Below, one piece after another: positions 8,312 to 16,940 of a DNA stretch of 64,000 bases. The notes below the pieces were generated by a model. That model was not told the origin of the DNA and made no database searches. It worked only from the letters and a program-made list of their open reading frames with translations. A program made the position numbers and the translations under genes. The stretch is from Taibaiella sp. (GTDB lineage: Bacteria > Bacteroidota > Bacteroidia > Chitinophagales > Chitinophagaceae), in contig JAHBTQ010000003.1 of assembly GCA_019638495.1 (NCBI GenBank), forward strand, positions 186,001 through 250,000, read 5' to 3'. Position 1 is the stretch's first letter; every line of letters begins with the position of its first letter.

Positions 8312-8722
8312 ATGATCCTGATTGCAGAGGATGACGCAGATGATCGTTTTTTATTACAGGCTGCGTTTGATGAGAATGGTTTCGTTGATGTTTTGCGGTT
8401 TGTGGAAAACGGCGTGGAACTGCTAGACCACCTAAACGCTTGTATTTCAGCAGATGACAGCGTTTTGCCGGAGTTCATTTTGCTGGACCTGAACATGCCG
8501 AAAAAGGATGGCCGTGAGGTATTGCGGGAATTAAAGCAGGTGCCCGATTTCAGGAAGATCCCCATAATAATCTTCAGTACCACCAGTAACCGCCAGGAGA
8601 TAACGCGCTGCTACGAGCTAGGAGCAAATTCCTACATAACGAAGCCTAATAGTTTTGAACAGTTGATACAGGTTGTAAAAACGGTTCGACATTACTGGCT
8701 TGAAACAAATAATAGCCATTAA
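8312..8722 (+). CDS. Single-domain response regulator (CheY/Rcp1-like)
   Basis: 136-residue receiver domain with no output domain. Acidic pocket residues Glu6-Asp7-Asp8, phospho-acceptor Asp59 in LLDLNMPKKDG, the switch Ser/Thr at 89-91 and Lys111 in ITKPNSFEQL are all present. The LNMPKKDGREVL form and the ISADDSVLPEF loop match the Rcp1-like subgroup that usually partners with hybrid or phytochrome-like histidine kinases. No kinase is encoded nearby, so the partner must be elsewhere. The 267 bases upstream contain the rpsG terminator and no clear promoter. Confidence 0.9.
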   Translation: MILIAEDDADDRFLLQAAFDENGFVDVLRFVENGVELLDHLNACISADDSVLPEFILLDLNMPKKDGREVLRELKQVPDFRKIPIIIFSTTSNRQEITRCYELGANSYITKPNSFEQLIQVVKTVRHYWLETNNSH

Positions 8723-8845
8723 GGACATAGTATAATTTATATTATTTATTAATAATTGTTAATAGGTTAAGTTAGTGCAATACAGTTTTTTATTATTGCA
8801 GTTGCATTAAGAAAGTATACTTAAGAACTTGTTAATGAAGTGATA

Positions 8846-8854
8846 TAAACTTTG
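8846..8854 (+). promoter_or_regulatory. Weak -7 box TAAACTTTG
   Basis: TAAACTTTG has one extra base against TAnnTTTG and lies four bases upstream of the ATG at 8859. If real, the transcript is essentially leaderless. Confidence 0.3.
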
Positions 8855-8858
8855 TCCG

Positions 8859-9161
8859 ATGTTTAGTCTATACCTGTCTCAAATTACCCACGACTTTGTG
8901 TCGCTAAGTTTCATCACCTTCGTGACCCTCTACTTTGCGTATTTCATTGTGATAAAGATTCATGTGGCTGCATATGAAGGTAAACACCGCAGCAAGCCGA
9001 TTCATTACAAGACCTTTAGATTGTATAGCAAGAGTCTTATTTCAAACTCTCCATCCAAGAAGGAGAAGAAGTTTTACATTGCGACTAACCGGATCACCTA
9101 TTTCTTCAATGCCTTGCTCATCGCCGCATTTGTAGTGTATATTTTCATTTGCTTCCGTTAG
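8859..9161 (+). CDS. Small two-helix membrane protein, function unknown
   Basis: A 100-residue protein with hydrophobic segments at about residues 12-34 (FVSLSFITFVTLYFAYFIVIKI) and 78-99, joined by a basic cytoplasmic-type loop with many Lys, Tyr and Ser. No family recognised. It lies alone between the response regulator and the DUF2851 gene. Coding status rests on the clean ATG, membrane topology and the box just upstream. Confidence 0.6.
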   Translation: MFSLYLSQITHDFVSLSFITFVTLYFAYFIVIKIHVAAYEGKHRSKPIHYKTFRLYSKSLISNSPSKKEKKFYIATNRITYFFNALLIAAFVVYIFICFR

Positions 9162-9218
9162 TGTGCTGGTTGGCCTGAGGCAAAAATTTGTACTTTCACT
9201 TTATTGATCGATGTACAA

Positions 9219-10487
9219 ATGAACGAAGCCCTTCTGCAATTTCTCTGGCAGCACAATCTTTATAACACTGTAGGTTTAGTAACTACTGGCGGTGAACCGT
9301 TGGTAGTAGTAAACAGCGGAAGGCCCAACCGCGATGCGGGCCCGGATTTCGCTGAGGCCAGGATAAAGGTGGGGAATACAGTACTGGTGGGCAACGTAGA
9401 AATGCACATGCGCAGTAGTGACTGGTTCAGGCATGGACACGAAAAGGATCCGGCATACAAGAATCTCATTTTGCATGCAGTTTACGAGAATGATATTGAT
9501 GACGTGGCTGCCGGCATGCCCACCGTGGAACTGAAAGGGCATATTTCGGCTGAGGTCATTTCGCGTTATTCGGGCCTGGTGGGTAGCAGAGAAAAGCTAC
9601 CCTGCGCCGGGCGACTTGCCTCGGTGAAAGAACTGACAAAAGAAAGCTGGCTGAGTAGGTTGCTGGCAGAACGGTGGGAGCAGAAACTGGGAGACTGGAA
9701 TGTGCTGCTGCAGAACTCTGCAGAGGACTGGAGTAATCTTCTTTATTGGCGACTTGCAGCCAACTTTGGCTTCAAGACAAATGCAGTGCCACTTCTTTTG
9801 CTGGCGCAATCGTTGCCGCTAAACATACCTACACGCCACAAGGATAACCTGATGCAACTAGAGGCCCTGTTTTTCGGACAGGCAGGTATGCTGGACAGCG
9901 ATTTCGAAGACGACTATCCACGCCAATTACAGCGGGAATATGACTACCTCCGCAAGAAGTATTCCCTGAAGCCAATAAATGCCGCGCTATGGAAATTCCT
10001 GAGGATGCGGCCGGCGAATTTTCCTACTGTCAGGATAGCGCAGTTTGCCGCTCTCGTTCATAAATCTCTACACCTGTTTTCGCAGATAATTGAGGTGCAT
10101 TCAGTAGACAAGATAGTGCCGCTGCTTGATGTAAGAGCAAGCGAGTATTGGGATAGGCATTTTCGATTTGATGAATCCCAGGATAAAGCGTCGGCCAAGG
10201 TATTGGGCAAGTCTTCCATCGAGAATATTGTTATCAACACGGTGGCGCCCATCCAGTTTTTGTATGCCTCGCGGCAAGGGACAGATAAACTGCAGGAGCA
10301 GTCGCTGCAACTGCTGGAGGATGTACCGGCGGAGGAGAACAGCATCATAAGAATATGGGCCGAAAACAACTGGGCACCTGAGAATGCTGCACAGTCGCAG
10401 GCGATGATTCAGCTTTACAACAATTATTGTAGTGGAAGAAAATGCCTGGATTGCGCAATAGGCCTCAGTATTTTGAAAAATGCCTGA
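9219..10487 (+). CDS. DUF2851 family protein
   Basis: About 422 residues from the ATG at 9219 (the frame opens five codons earlier at a TTG). The N-terminal region shows the family pattern: NEALLQFLWQHNLY, SGRPNRDAGPDFAEARI, VGNVEMHMRSSDWFRHGH and ILHAVYEND. The C-terminus holds a Cys-rich end (NNYCSGRKCLDCAIG) that also recurs in this family. Conserved in Bacteroidota with no established function; the conserved DAGPDF, E and H residues suggest a metal site or nuclease-like fold, which is speculation. It is followed 36 bases later by a small conserved gene. Confidence 0.85.
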   Translation: MNEALLQFLWQHNLYNTVGLVTTGGEPLVVVNSGRPNRDAGPDFAEARIKVGNTVLVGNVEMHMRSSDWFRHGHEKDPAYKNLILHAVYENDIDDVAAGMPTVELKGHISAEVISRYSGLVGSREKLPCAGRLASVKELTKESWLSRLLAERWEQKLGDWNVLLQNSAEDWSNLLYWRLAANFGFKTNAVPLLLLAQSLPLNIPTRHKDNLMQLEALFFGQAGMLDSDFEDDYPRQLQREYDYLRKKYSLKPINAALWKFLRMRPANFPTVRIAQFAALVHKSLHLFSQIIEVHSVDKIVPLLDVRASEYWDRHFRFDESQDKASAKVLGKSSIENIVINTVAPIQFLYASRQGTDKLQEQSLQLLEDVPAEENSIIRIWAENNWAPENAAQSQAMIQLYNNYCSGRKCLDCAIGLSILKNA

Positions 10488-10511
10488 CAATGTCATTTCG
10501 CTTTTATGGGG

Positions 10512-10519
10512 TAATTTTG
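10512..10519 (+). promoter_or_regulatory. -7 box TAATTTTG four bases before a start codon
   Basis: TAATTTTG is followed by cagc and then the ATG at 10524. This implies a leaderless or one-base-leader transcript. Confidence 0.5.
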
Positions 10520-10523
10520 CAGC

Positions 10524-11039
10524 ATGCAACAAGAGCAATTGAAGGATCTTTTACCAGCCGGTTTCTCACCGGAGTCGCGCGTATGGGTGTACCAGAGCAG
10601 CAGAGCATTTATAGAAAAGGAAGCGAATGAAGTAAACGAACAACTGCATCATTTTTATGCGCACTGGCAAACTCATGGTGCACCGGTAAAAGGATGGGCG
10701 GGTTTGCTATTCAGGCAGTTTGTGGTAGTTATAGCCGATGAGACAGATGAGCAAGTGAGTGGTTGCAGTACCGATAGCTCAGTACGTGTTATAAAGAGCC
10801 TGGAACGCCAGTATGATGTGAATTTCTTTGACCGGTTGATGATCACATTCCTGGTAAAGGGAAAGGCGGAAATGCTCCCTTTTCAGCAGGTACAGTATGC
10901 TATAGATAAGGGGTATATGGATGAGGATACGCTGCTCTTCAATAATGTGGTGACGGACCTGAAGGGGCTACTTGAGAACTGGCTTGTACCCATGAAGCAA
11001 AGCTGGCTGGCGAAGCAGGTTTCTTTTCCGGTAAAATAA
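10524..11039 (+). CDS. Conserved Bacteroidota protein, not an ABC ATPase
   Basis: 171 residues. The pattern SRVWVYQSSRAF ... WQTHGAPVKGWAGLLFRQFVVVIADE ... GCSTDSSVRVIKSLERQYDVNFFDRL ... ENWLVPMKQSW matches a small family widespread in Bacteroidota whose members often carry the label ABC transporter ATPase. There is no Walker A, Walker B or signature motif here, so that label is unsupported. The protein looks soluble and cytosolic. Function unknown. It converges on the OmpA-like gene with a six-base gap. Confidence 0.8.
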   Translation: MQQEQLKDLLPAGFSPESRVWVYQSSRAFIEKEANEVNEQLHHFYAHWQTHGAPVKGWAGLLFRQFVVVIADETDEQVSGCSTDSSVRVIKSLERQYDVNFFDRLMITFLVKGKAEMLPFQQVQYAIDKGYMDEDTLLFNNVVTDLKGLLENWLVPMKQSWLAKQVSFPVK

Positions 11040-11045
11040 TTGAGC

Positions 11046-11912
11046 TTAGTTATTCTCAATTATCCGCACCTCAACACGACGGTTTTTTTCTGCATCCTCT
11101 TCGGTAATTTCATTTTCTACTACCGGCCTTCTGCGGCCATAGCCGGAGTATCGCAAGCGGCCTGAGTCAATGCCGCGCTGCACAAGGTATTGGTAAATGG
11201 CCTTGGCGCGATTTACGGATAGCTGAGGTTCGTAGGTGTCTATGTCCAATGCGTCAGGTGCATCGCGTATGCAGCATACGTGGCCTTCTATGCTGATCTT
11301 TATGGCAGGGTTATCCTTGAGGACTTTATAGAGTTTTTCGAGCGTTTCGGCCGATTCTGGTTTCATTACATGCCTGTCGGCAGGGAAGTACACGTTCTTT
11401 AATTTTATTACGCTTCCCGTACGCAGGTGCTTTATGTCTTCTATGTTTGTAGCCGTAACCCTTCGTATTGTATCTCTGCGATTTTTTTGCTTACTATGTG
11501 CGGAGGTGGCAGCATTGTTCATCACAATGTCCACACGTCGGTCTATAGGGTAGCCATCCGGGCTTTTCTTGTGCCCATCTCTCACCACCATTCCTTTACC
11601 GACACAGACCTTGATGTCCTCATTTCTTATCCCATATTTCACCAGGTAATCGCGTACGTTTTCAGCACGCTTCATTGACAGAGCCTGGTTGTGCTGTTCT
11701 GTGCCCAGGAAATCTGCATAGCCCACTATTGTAACGCTACTACCCGGAATAATCTTATCGTTATAGATGAGGAGATCTATTTTCTTCTCCATTTTGTCGT
11801 TGAGGGTAGGTACGTTAAGGTCAAAAAAGAGCTTAAACGTATCGGTGGCGCTTTGTCCACATGCGAATACGGGTGTAATGAAAAATAATATGTATGCCAG
11901 TCTTTTTAGCAT
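11046..11912 (-). CDS. Secreted protein with two tandem OmpA-like domains
   Basis: 288 residues from the ATG at 11912; the frame starts further upstream only at a TTG. A signal peptide (MLKRLAYILFFITPVFACGQ) ends in an Ala-Cys pair that could be a lipobox, so this may be an outer-membrane lipoprotein. Two OmpA C-terminal-type domains follow. The first covers about residues 28-132 (GYADFLGTEQHNQALSMKRA, DRRVDIVM). The second covers about 165-287 (VYFPADRHVMKPESAETLEKL, LSVNRAKAIYQYLVQRGI, EKNRRVEVRI). Such domains bind diaminopimelate in peptidoglycan. Most OmpA proteins carry one copy, so the duplication is notable. No barrel is present. Confidence 0.85.
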   Translation of the reverse strand: MLKRLAYILFFITPVFACGQSATDTFKLFFDLNVPTLNDKMEKKIDLLIYNDKIIPGSSVTIVGYADFLGTEQHNQALSMKRAENVRDYLVKYGIRNEDIKVCVGKGMVVRDGHKKSPDGYPIDRRVDIVMNNAATSAHSKQKNRRDTIRRVTATNIEDIKHLRTGSVIKLKNVYFPADRHVMKPESAETLEKLYKVLKDNPAIKISIEGHVCCIRDAPDALDIDTYEPQLSVNRAKAIYQYLVQRGIDSGRLRYSGYGRRRPVVENEITEEDAEKNRRVEVRIIENN

Positions 11913-12090
11913 CCGGAGTATAAAGTAAGTGAATTTTTGGAAGCGTGCCAAGCCTGCCAGCTTGATGCGTTGGTAGCATATCTGCCATTTGATTCAGCCG
12001 AGCACTGCATGGGTGCCGAAAGCTCCCAATCGCTTCATAAAAAATATGTTATAGTTTTTTGGGGAGCTGGTACAGGTAATTTTCTATGCT

Positions 12091-12098
12091 TACCTTCG
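12091..12098 (+). promoter_or_regulatory. -7-like box TACCTTCG
   Basis: TACCTTCG (one change from TAnnTTTG) ends nine bases before the ATG at 12108. The same TTCG variant precedes the genes at 24221 and 31663. Confidence 0.35.
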
Positions 12099-12107
12099 AG
12101 GTCACAA

Positions 12108-12521
12108 ATGAAACTGCTGCTCCGTATATTCCTGTCTTTGAGCTTTTTGCTCGTACACGGATTCGGCTCCACACCCGTGGCTGCCAAGCAGTTAATTATT
12201 AATAAAAAGACTATTGAGTTCAAGGCTCATTCCAAAGGAGTGACCATTGACTACACGGAAGCGAACGACGTTCCTTCGATACATGAAGGTGAAGTAGAAG
12301 ATACCGACACAGACTTTGTAGAGGATACGGAGGTTGAAGATGAGAATGATAGCATCTCCGGGTTCAGGAAGTGCAGCGGAGGTCTTAACTATTTCTCTGA
12401 TTATTACAGTTTGAGTACAGCACTGGCATTAAGCCAGCAAAAGGCTGCATATTTCGATGATACCCGGCACTGTCAGATCTCGAACGACAGGTATATTCTC
12501 TTCCGGGTATTCAGACTCTGA
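12108..12521 (+). CDS. Small secreted protein with an acidic segment, orphan
   Basis: 137 residues from the ATG at 12108, chosen because it opens a clear signal peptide (MKLLLRIFLSLSFLLVHGF ... VAAKQ). The mature part has an acidic run at about residues 58-82 (EGEVEDTDTDFVEDTEVEDE) and a Tyr-rich C-terminus with two cysteines that could pair. No family recognised. Its coding frame extends upstream without an ATG, but the -7-like box at 12091 argues for the short form. A 7-bp hairpin lies just beyond the stop. Confidence 0.6.
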   Translation: MKLLLRIFLSLSFLLVHGFGSTPVAAKQLIINKKTIEFKAHSKGVTIDYTEANDVPSIHEGEVEDTDTDFVEDTEVEDENDSISGFRKCSGGLNYFSDYYSLSTALALSQQKAAYFDDTRHCQISNDRYILFRVFRL

Positions 12522-12531
12522 TTTTAGTTTC

Positions 12532-12551
12532 TGGCAGAAGTTTGTCTGCCA
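12532..12551. other. Perfect 7-bp inverted repeat TGGCAGA-N6-TCTGCCA
   Basis: Hairpin-forming repeat ten bases after the stop of the small secreted protein gene. There is no T run after it, so it is not a standard terminator; it could protect the 3' end or bind a regulator of the efflux operon downstream. Confidence 0.35.
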
Positions 12552-12661
12552 TGTTGTAAGTCGCATGCTTTAGCGCTGCGCCGGTATTTTTTACAAAGTC
12601 CGATTCTCTGCTGCAGATCGCAGCTCACATCAAAAAAATATTGCTAAACAGCTAACCTTTT

Positions 12662-13744
12662 ATGAAGAAAGAGCTAATGTTCATTGGCGCACTGGCCATA
12701 TTCTGCCTTGGTGCGTGCAAATCTGAAAAGAAAGAAAAAGAACCCGAAACAAAGTTCCTCGTAACCAGTGCAGTACGAATGGATACTTCCATAACGCGTG
12801 ACTATGTGTGCCAAATACGGTCTATAAGCCACATTGAGTTGCGGGCACAGGAGCGGGGCTACCTGAAGAAGATATTTGTAGACGAAGGTCAGTTTGTGCA
12901 CGAAGGGCAGCCACTGTTCCAGATAATGCCGAACCTGTACCAGGCCGAAATGCAAAAAGCGCAGGCCGAAGCAGACCTGGTAGAGATAGAATACAGAAAT
13001 ACGAAGCGCCTGGCCGATAGTAATGTGGTAGCGCCTAACGAGCTGGCAATGGCCAAGGCAAAGCTGAACAAAGCAAATGCCGAACTGGCCCTGGCTCAAG
13101 TGCATTTGCAGTTCACAGATCTCAGGGCGCCGTTTGATGGTATCATAGACCGCTTTCACGTGCGACTGGGTAGCCTGGTAGATGAGGGTGAATTGCTGAC
13201 AACCTTATCGGACAACAGGCAGCTATGGGTGTACTTCAACGTGCCGGAAGCCGAGTACCTGGACTACAAGTCGAATGTAAAAGGCGACAGTGTGATAAAC
13301 GTAGACCTGAAAATGGCCAACGGAGATATCTTTCAGCACCCGGGAGCGGTGAGGACTATAGAAGCTGATTTTAACAACGAGACCGGAAACATTGCCTTCA
13401 GGGCCACCTTCCCAAATCCGGAGGGGCTGCTAAGGCATGGAGAGACAGGTAGCATTCTGATGCGTATTCCGCTTAAGGACGCAATTGTTATCCCGCAGAA
13501 AGCCACATTCGAGATAATGGACAAAAAATATGTCTATGTCGTAGATAAGGACAATCGTGTGCAACTGCGCCTGATAGAGGTGCGGGCCGAAATGCCTGAT
13601 CTGTTTGTGATAAAGACCGGCCTGGCTGAAGGTGAAAAGATACTGCTGGAGGGCGTGCGTAAGGTAACTAACAACGACAAGATCAAATACGAATATGAGG
13701 AGCCGGCCAAGGTAATGGACAAGTTGAAGCTGGAGGCCGAATAA
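12662..13744 (+). CDS. RND efflux periplasmic adaptor (membrane fusion) lipoprotein
   Basis: 360-residue HlyD/AcrA-type adaptor linking an RND pump to an outer-membrane channel. The signal peptide ends at lipobox LGAC (Cys19). The split biotinyl/lipoyl domain flanks an alpha-hairpin at about residues 90-145 (MQKAQAEADLVEIEYRNTKR ... ANAELALAQVHLQFTDLRAPFDGIIDR), followed by beta-barrel and membrane-proximal domains (VYFNVPEAEYLDY, IVIPQKATFEIMDKKYVYVVD). It is the first gene of a three-gene operon, 31 bases ahead of the pump gene. No dedicated regulator is adjacent. Confidence 0.93.
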   Translation: MKKELMFIGALAIFCLGACKSEKKEKEPETKFLVTSAVRMDTSITRDYVCQIRSISHIELRAQERGYLKKIFVDEGQFVHEGQPLFQIMPNLYQAEMQKAQAEADLVEIEYRNTKRLADSNVVAPNELAMAKAKLNKANAELALAQVHLQFTDLRAPFDGIIDRFHVRLGSLVDEGELLTTLSDNRQLWVYFNVPEAEYLDYKSNVKGDSVINVDLKMANGDIFQHPGAVRTIEADFNNETGNIAFRATFPNPEGLLRHGETGSILMRIPLKDAIVIPQKATFEIMDKKYVYVVDKDNRVQLRLIEVRAEMPDLFVIKTGLAEGEKILLEGVRKVTNNDKIKYEYEEPAKVMDKLKLEAE

Positions 13745-13775
13745 TCCATTTAATTCAAACTAAAAGAACTAATAG

Positions 13776-16700
13776 ATGTTTAATATATTCATCAAAAGGC
13801 CTGTATTCGCCATTGTGATCTCGCTTGTGATCATATTCATGGGTATACTGGCTATAAAAACGCTGCCCACGTCGCAGTTTCCGTCTATTGCCCCGCCGAG
13901 GGTGATAGTGAGTGTGGCCTATCCGGGTGCCAGTGCAGATGTACTAGTAAAGTCTGTATTGATACCAATGGAAAAAGCTGTGAATGGTGTGCCCAACATG
14001 CGATACATGACCTCTGATGCCACCAGTGCGGGCGAGGCCAACATTCAAGTGGTATTTAACCTGGGAACGGACCCCAACCAGGCTGTAGTAAACGTAAAGA
14101 ACAGGATAGAGCAGGTAACGAACAGGTTGCCGGTGCTGGTGCAACGTGAAGGTCTTATAGTGAACGTATTGCAGCCAAACATGCTGATGTACGTAAACAT
14201 ATTTAGTAAAGACAAGCACGCTGATGAAAACTTCCTGTACAACTTTGCGCAGGTAAATGTGCTGCGTGAGCTGAGTCGCGTAACAGGTATTGCGAATGCA
14301 CAGATACTGGGAAGCCGGCAATATGCAATGCGTATATGGCTGAAGCCGGATAAGATGCGCGCCTACAACGTATCGACCGAGGAGGTAATGGAGGCGCTGG
14401 CCAACCAGAGTATCATAGGCTCGCCGGGCCGCCTGGGCAGGGCAGATGGTCAGCGGTCTGAGGCACTGGAATATGTGCTCACCTACCAGGGGCGGTATAA
14501 CAAGCCGGAGCAGTATAAGGATGTGATAGTGCGCGCAAACCCTGACGGGGAATTGCTACACCTTAAGGACATAGCCGATGTGGACCTGGGAAGTGAGTTT
14601 TATGACATCTACTCCAACCTTAACAAATTACCATCGGCTGCGATAGTATTGAAGCAGACCTATGGTAGCAATGCGAGTGAGGTAATTAAGAACATCAAGG
14701 AGAAGCTGGAGGAGATAAAGAAAGAATCGTTCCCGCCCGGCATGGACTACGAGATCAGCTATGACGTATCGAACTTCCTTGACGCATCAATAGACAAGGT
14801 GTTGCATACACTTGGTGAGGCGTTTGTGCTGGTGGCGCTGGTGGTATTTATCTTCCTGGGCGACTGGCGGTCTACGCTCATTCCTACGCTGGCGGTGCCG
14901 GTGTCGCTGATCGGTGCGTTCTTCTTTATGCAGCTTTTCGGGCTGTCCATAAACCTGATAACGCTGTTTGCGCTTGTACTCGCCATCGGTATTGTGGTGG
15001 ATGATGCGATAGTGGTGGTGGAGGCCGTGCATGCCAAGATGGCGGAGGAACATCTATCGCCGTATGGCGCCGTGAAAAAGGTGCTTGGTGAGATCAGCGG
15101 GGCGGTAATTGCCATTACGCTCCTGATGACAGCTGTGTTTGTGCCCGTGGCATTCATGTCCGGTCCTGTTGGTATCTTCTATCGCCAGTTCTCCATTACC
15201 ATGGCATGTTCCATCGTGCTTTCGGGTCTTGTGGCGCTAACACTAACCCCGGTGCTTTGTGCCATGATATTGAAGAATACACATGGAAAGCCGCGCAAGA
15301 AAACACCTATCAATCGGTTCCTGGACGGGTTTAACCATGTCTTTGAAAAGGTGACGGGCAAGTATGCGAAGTTCCTGAGTAAGATAGTAACGCGACGCGT
15401 GGTGACATTCGGTATCCTGGGCGCTTTTGCATTCGGCATCTTCAATATTGCAGAAATGCTGCCGTCAGGCTTCATACCTTCTGAAGACCAGGGCATGATC
15501 TACGCGATTATTCAAACGCCTCCGGGCTCTACACTGGAACGCACCAATGACATTGCCAAGCGACTGCAGGAAGTGGCTGAGCATGTGGACGGGGTGCAGT
15601 CTGTATCTGCGCTGGCGGGGTATGAGGTGCTGACTGAGGGACGAGGTTCAAATGCGGGCACGTGTCTTATCAACCTTAAGGACTGGTCTAAACGTAAGCA
15701 TTCGGTAAACGAAATAATCAAAGAACTGGAAGAAAAGGCCAAGGATATACCGGGTGCTACTATCGAATTTTTTGGACCGCCGGCTGTGCCTGGCTATGGT
15801 GCGGCAGGTGGTTTTGCCCTGCGTCTGCTGGATAAAACCAACTCTGACGACTACAAGGAGATGGAGAAGGTAAATGACCAATTCATGGCGGCCCTGCACA
15901 AACGTAAGGAGATTACCGGCCTATTCACCTTTTTCAGTGCCAACTATCCGCAGTATGAACTGGAGATAGATAACCAGGCAGCCATGCAGAAAGGTGTGTC
16001 TATTGGTAAGGCCATGGACAACCTGTCTATACTCATCGGTAGTACTTATGAGCTGGGTTTTATTCGATTCGGCAACTTCTTTAAGGTGTATGTGCAGGCA
16101 GCACCTGAATACAGGGCATTGCCTGATGACCTGCTGAAACTTTATGTGAAGAACAACAGGGATGAGATGGTGCCGTATTCGGCCTTTATGCGTATTAAGA
16201 AGACGCACGGGCTTAATGAAATTACCCGCTACAACATGTACACATCTTCGGCCATCAGGGGAGAACCTGCTGCAGGATATAGTAGCGGTGAGGCTATCAA
16301 AGCTATCGAAGAGGTAGCCTCCACGCTGCCCCGTGGATATGGTATTGACTGGGAAGGCCTTTCGAAAGATGAGGTGGGACGTGGTAACGAAGCACTTTAC
16401 ATATTCCTGGTAGTACTTGGGTTTGTGTACCTGGTACTTGCTGCGCAGTATGAAAGTTTCCTGCTGCCACTGGCGGTAGTACTGTCGTTGCCTGCCGGTG
16501 TGTTCGGCTCCTTCCTGTTGTTAAAAATAATGGGTCTTGCCAATGATATCTATGCACAGGTAGGCCTGGTGATGCTTGTGGGCCTGCTGGGTAAGAACGC
16601 AGTACTGATCGTAGAGTTTGCCGCACAGAAATTCCACGAGGGATACTCTGTACTGGATGCTGCCATTGAGGGGGCTAAAGTGCGTTTCCGCCCGATCCTT

Positions 16701-16940
16701 ATGACGTCGTTTGCGTTCATTGCGGGTCTGATTCCACTGGTGTTTGCACATGGCCCGGGTGCCATTGGCAACCGTACCATTGGTGCATCAGCGCTGGGCG
16801 GAATGCTGTTTGGTACTGTGTTTGGCGTAATAATAGTGCCCGGCCTGTACTACATATTCGGCACGCTGGCAGCTAAAAGGAAACTGATAAGGGACGAAGA
16901 CGAAAATCCGCTAACCGAAAATTATGATCACAATGAATAA
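13776..16940 (+). CDS. RND multidrug efflux pump inner-membrane transporter (AcrB/HAE1 type)
   Basis: 1054-residue proton-driven exporter of hydrophobic or amphiphilic compounds, of normal AcrB length. It starts MFNIFIKRPVFAIVISLVIIFMG as in the family, with the PTSQFP and AYPGASADVL porter segment. TM4 carries the paired proton-relay aspartates in GIVVDDAIVVVEAV and TM10 carries the partner Lys in LLGKNAVLIVEFAA. The large periplasmic loops and twelve membrane helices are evident. Substrates cannot be predicted from sequence. It sits between its adaptor and an outer-membrane factor, overlapping the latter by 17 bases, so the three proteins form a complete tripartite pump. Confidence 0.96.
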   Translation: MFNIFIKRPVFAIVISLVIIFMGILAIKTLPTSQFPSIAPPRVIVSVAYPGASADVLVKSVLIPMEKAVNGVPNMRYMTSDATSAGEANIQVVFNLGTDPNQAVVNVKNRIEQVTNRLPVLVQREGLIVNVLQPNMLMYVNIFSKDKHADENFLYNFAQVNVLRELSRVTGIANAQILGSRQYAMRIWLKPDKMRAYNVSTEEVMEALANQSIIGSPGRLGRADGQRSEALEYVLTYQGRYNKPEQYKDVIVRANPDGELLHLKDIADVDLGSEFYDIYSNLNKLPSAAIVLKQTYGSNASEVIKNIKEKLEEIKKESFPPGMDYEISYDVSNFLDASIDKVLHTLGEAFVLVALVVFIFLGDWRSTLIPTLAVPVSLIGAFFFMQLFGLSINLITLFALVLAIGIVVDDAIVVVEAVHAKMAEEHLSPYGAVKKVLGEISGAVIAITLLMTAVFVPVAFMSGPVGIFYRQFSITMACSIVLSGLVALTLTPVLCAMILKNTHGKPRKKTPINRFLDGFNHVFEKVTGKYAKFLSKIVTRRVVTFGILGAFAFGIFNIAEMLPSGFIPSEDQGMIYAIIQTPPGSTLERTNDIAKRLQEVAEHVDGVQSVSALAGYEVLTEGRGSNAGTCLINLKDWSKRKHSVNEIIKELEEKAKDIPGATIEFFGPPAVPGYGAAGGFALRLLDKTNSDDYKEMEKVNDQFMAALHKRKEITGLFTFFSANYPQYELEIDNQAAMQKGVSIGKAMDNLSILIGSTYELGFIRFGNFFKVYVQAAPEYRALPDDLLKLYVKNNRDEMVPYSAFMRIKKTHGLNEITRYNMYTSSAIRGEPAAGYSSGEAIKAIEEVASTLPRGYGIDWEGLSKDEVGRGNEALYIFLVVLGFVYLVLAAQYESFLLPLAVVLSLPAGVFGSFLLLKIMGLANDIYAQVGLVMLVGLLGKNAVLIVEFAAQKFHEGYSVLDAAIEGAKVRFRPILMTSFAFIAGLIPLVFAHGPGAIGNRTIGASALGGMLFGTVFGVIIVPGLYYIFGTLAAKRKLIRDEDENPLTENYDHNE

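Noticed and set aside
10524..11039. ABC transporter ATPase annotation
   Set aside because: No Walker A, Walker B or signature motif in the protein.
12602..12630. GCTGC-AGATC-GCAGC dyad as operator of the efflux operon
   Set aside because: Arms are only 5 bp and no regulator gene is adjacent, so it was not listed as a site.
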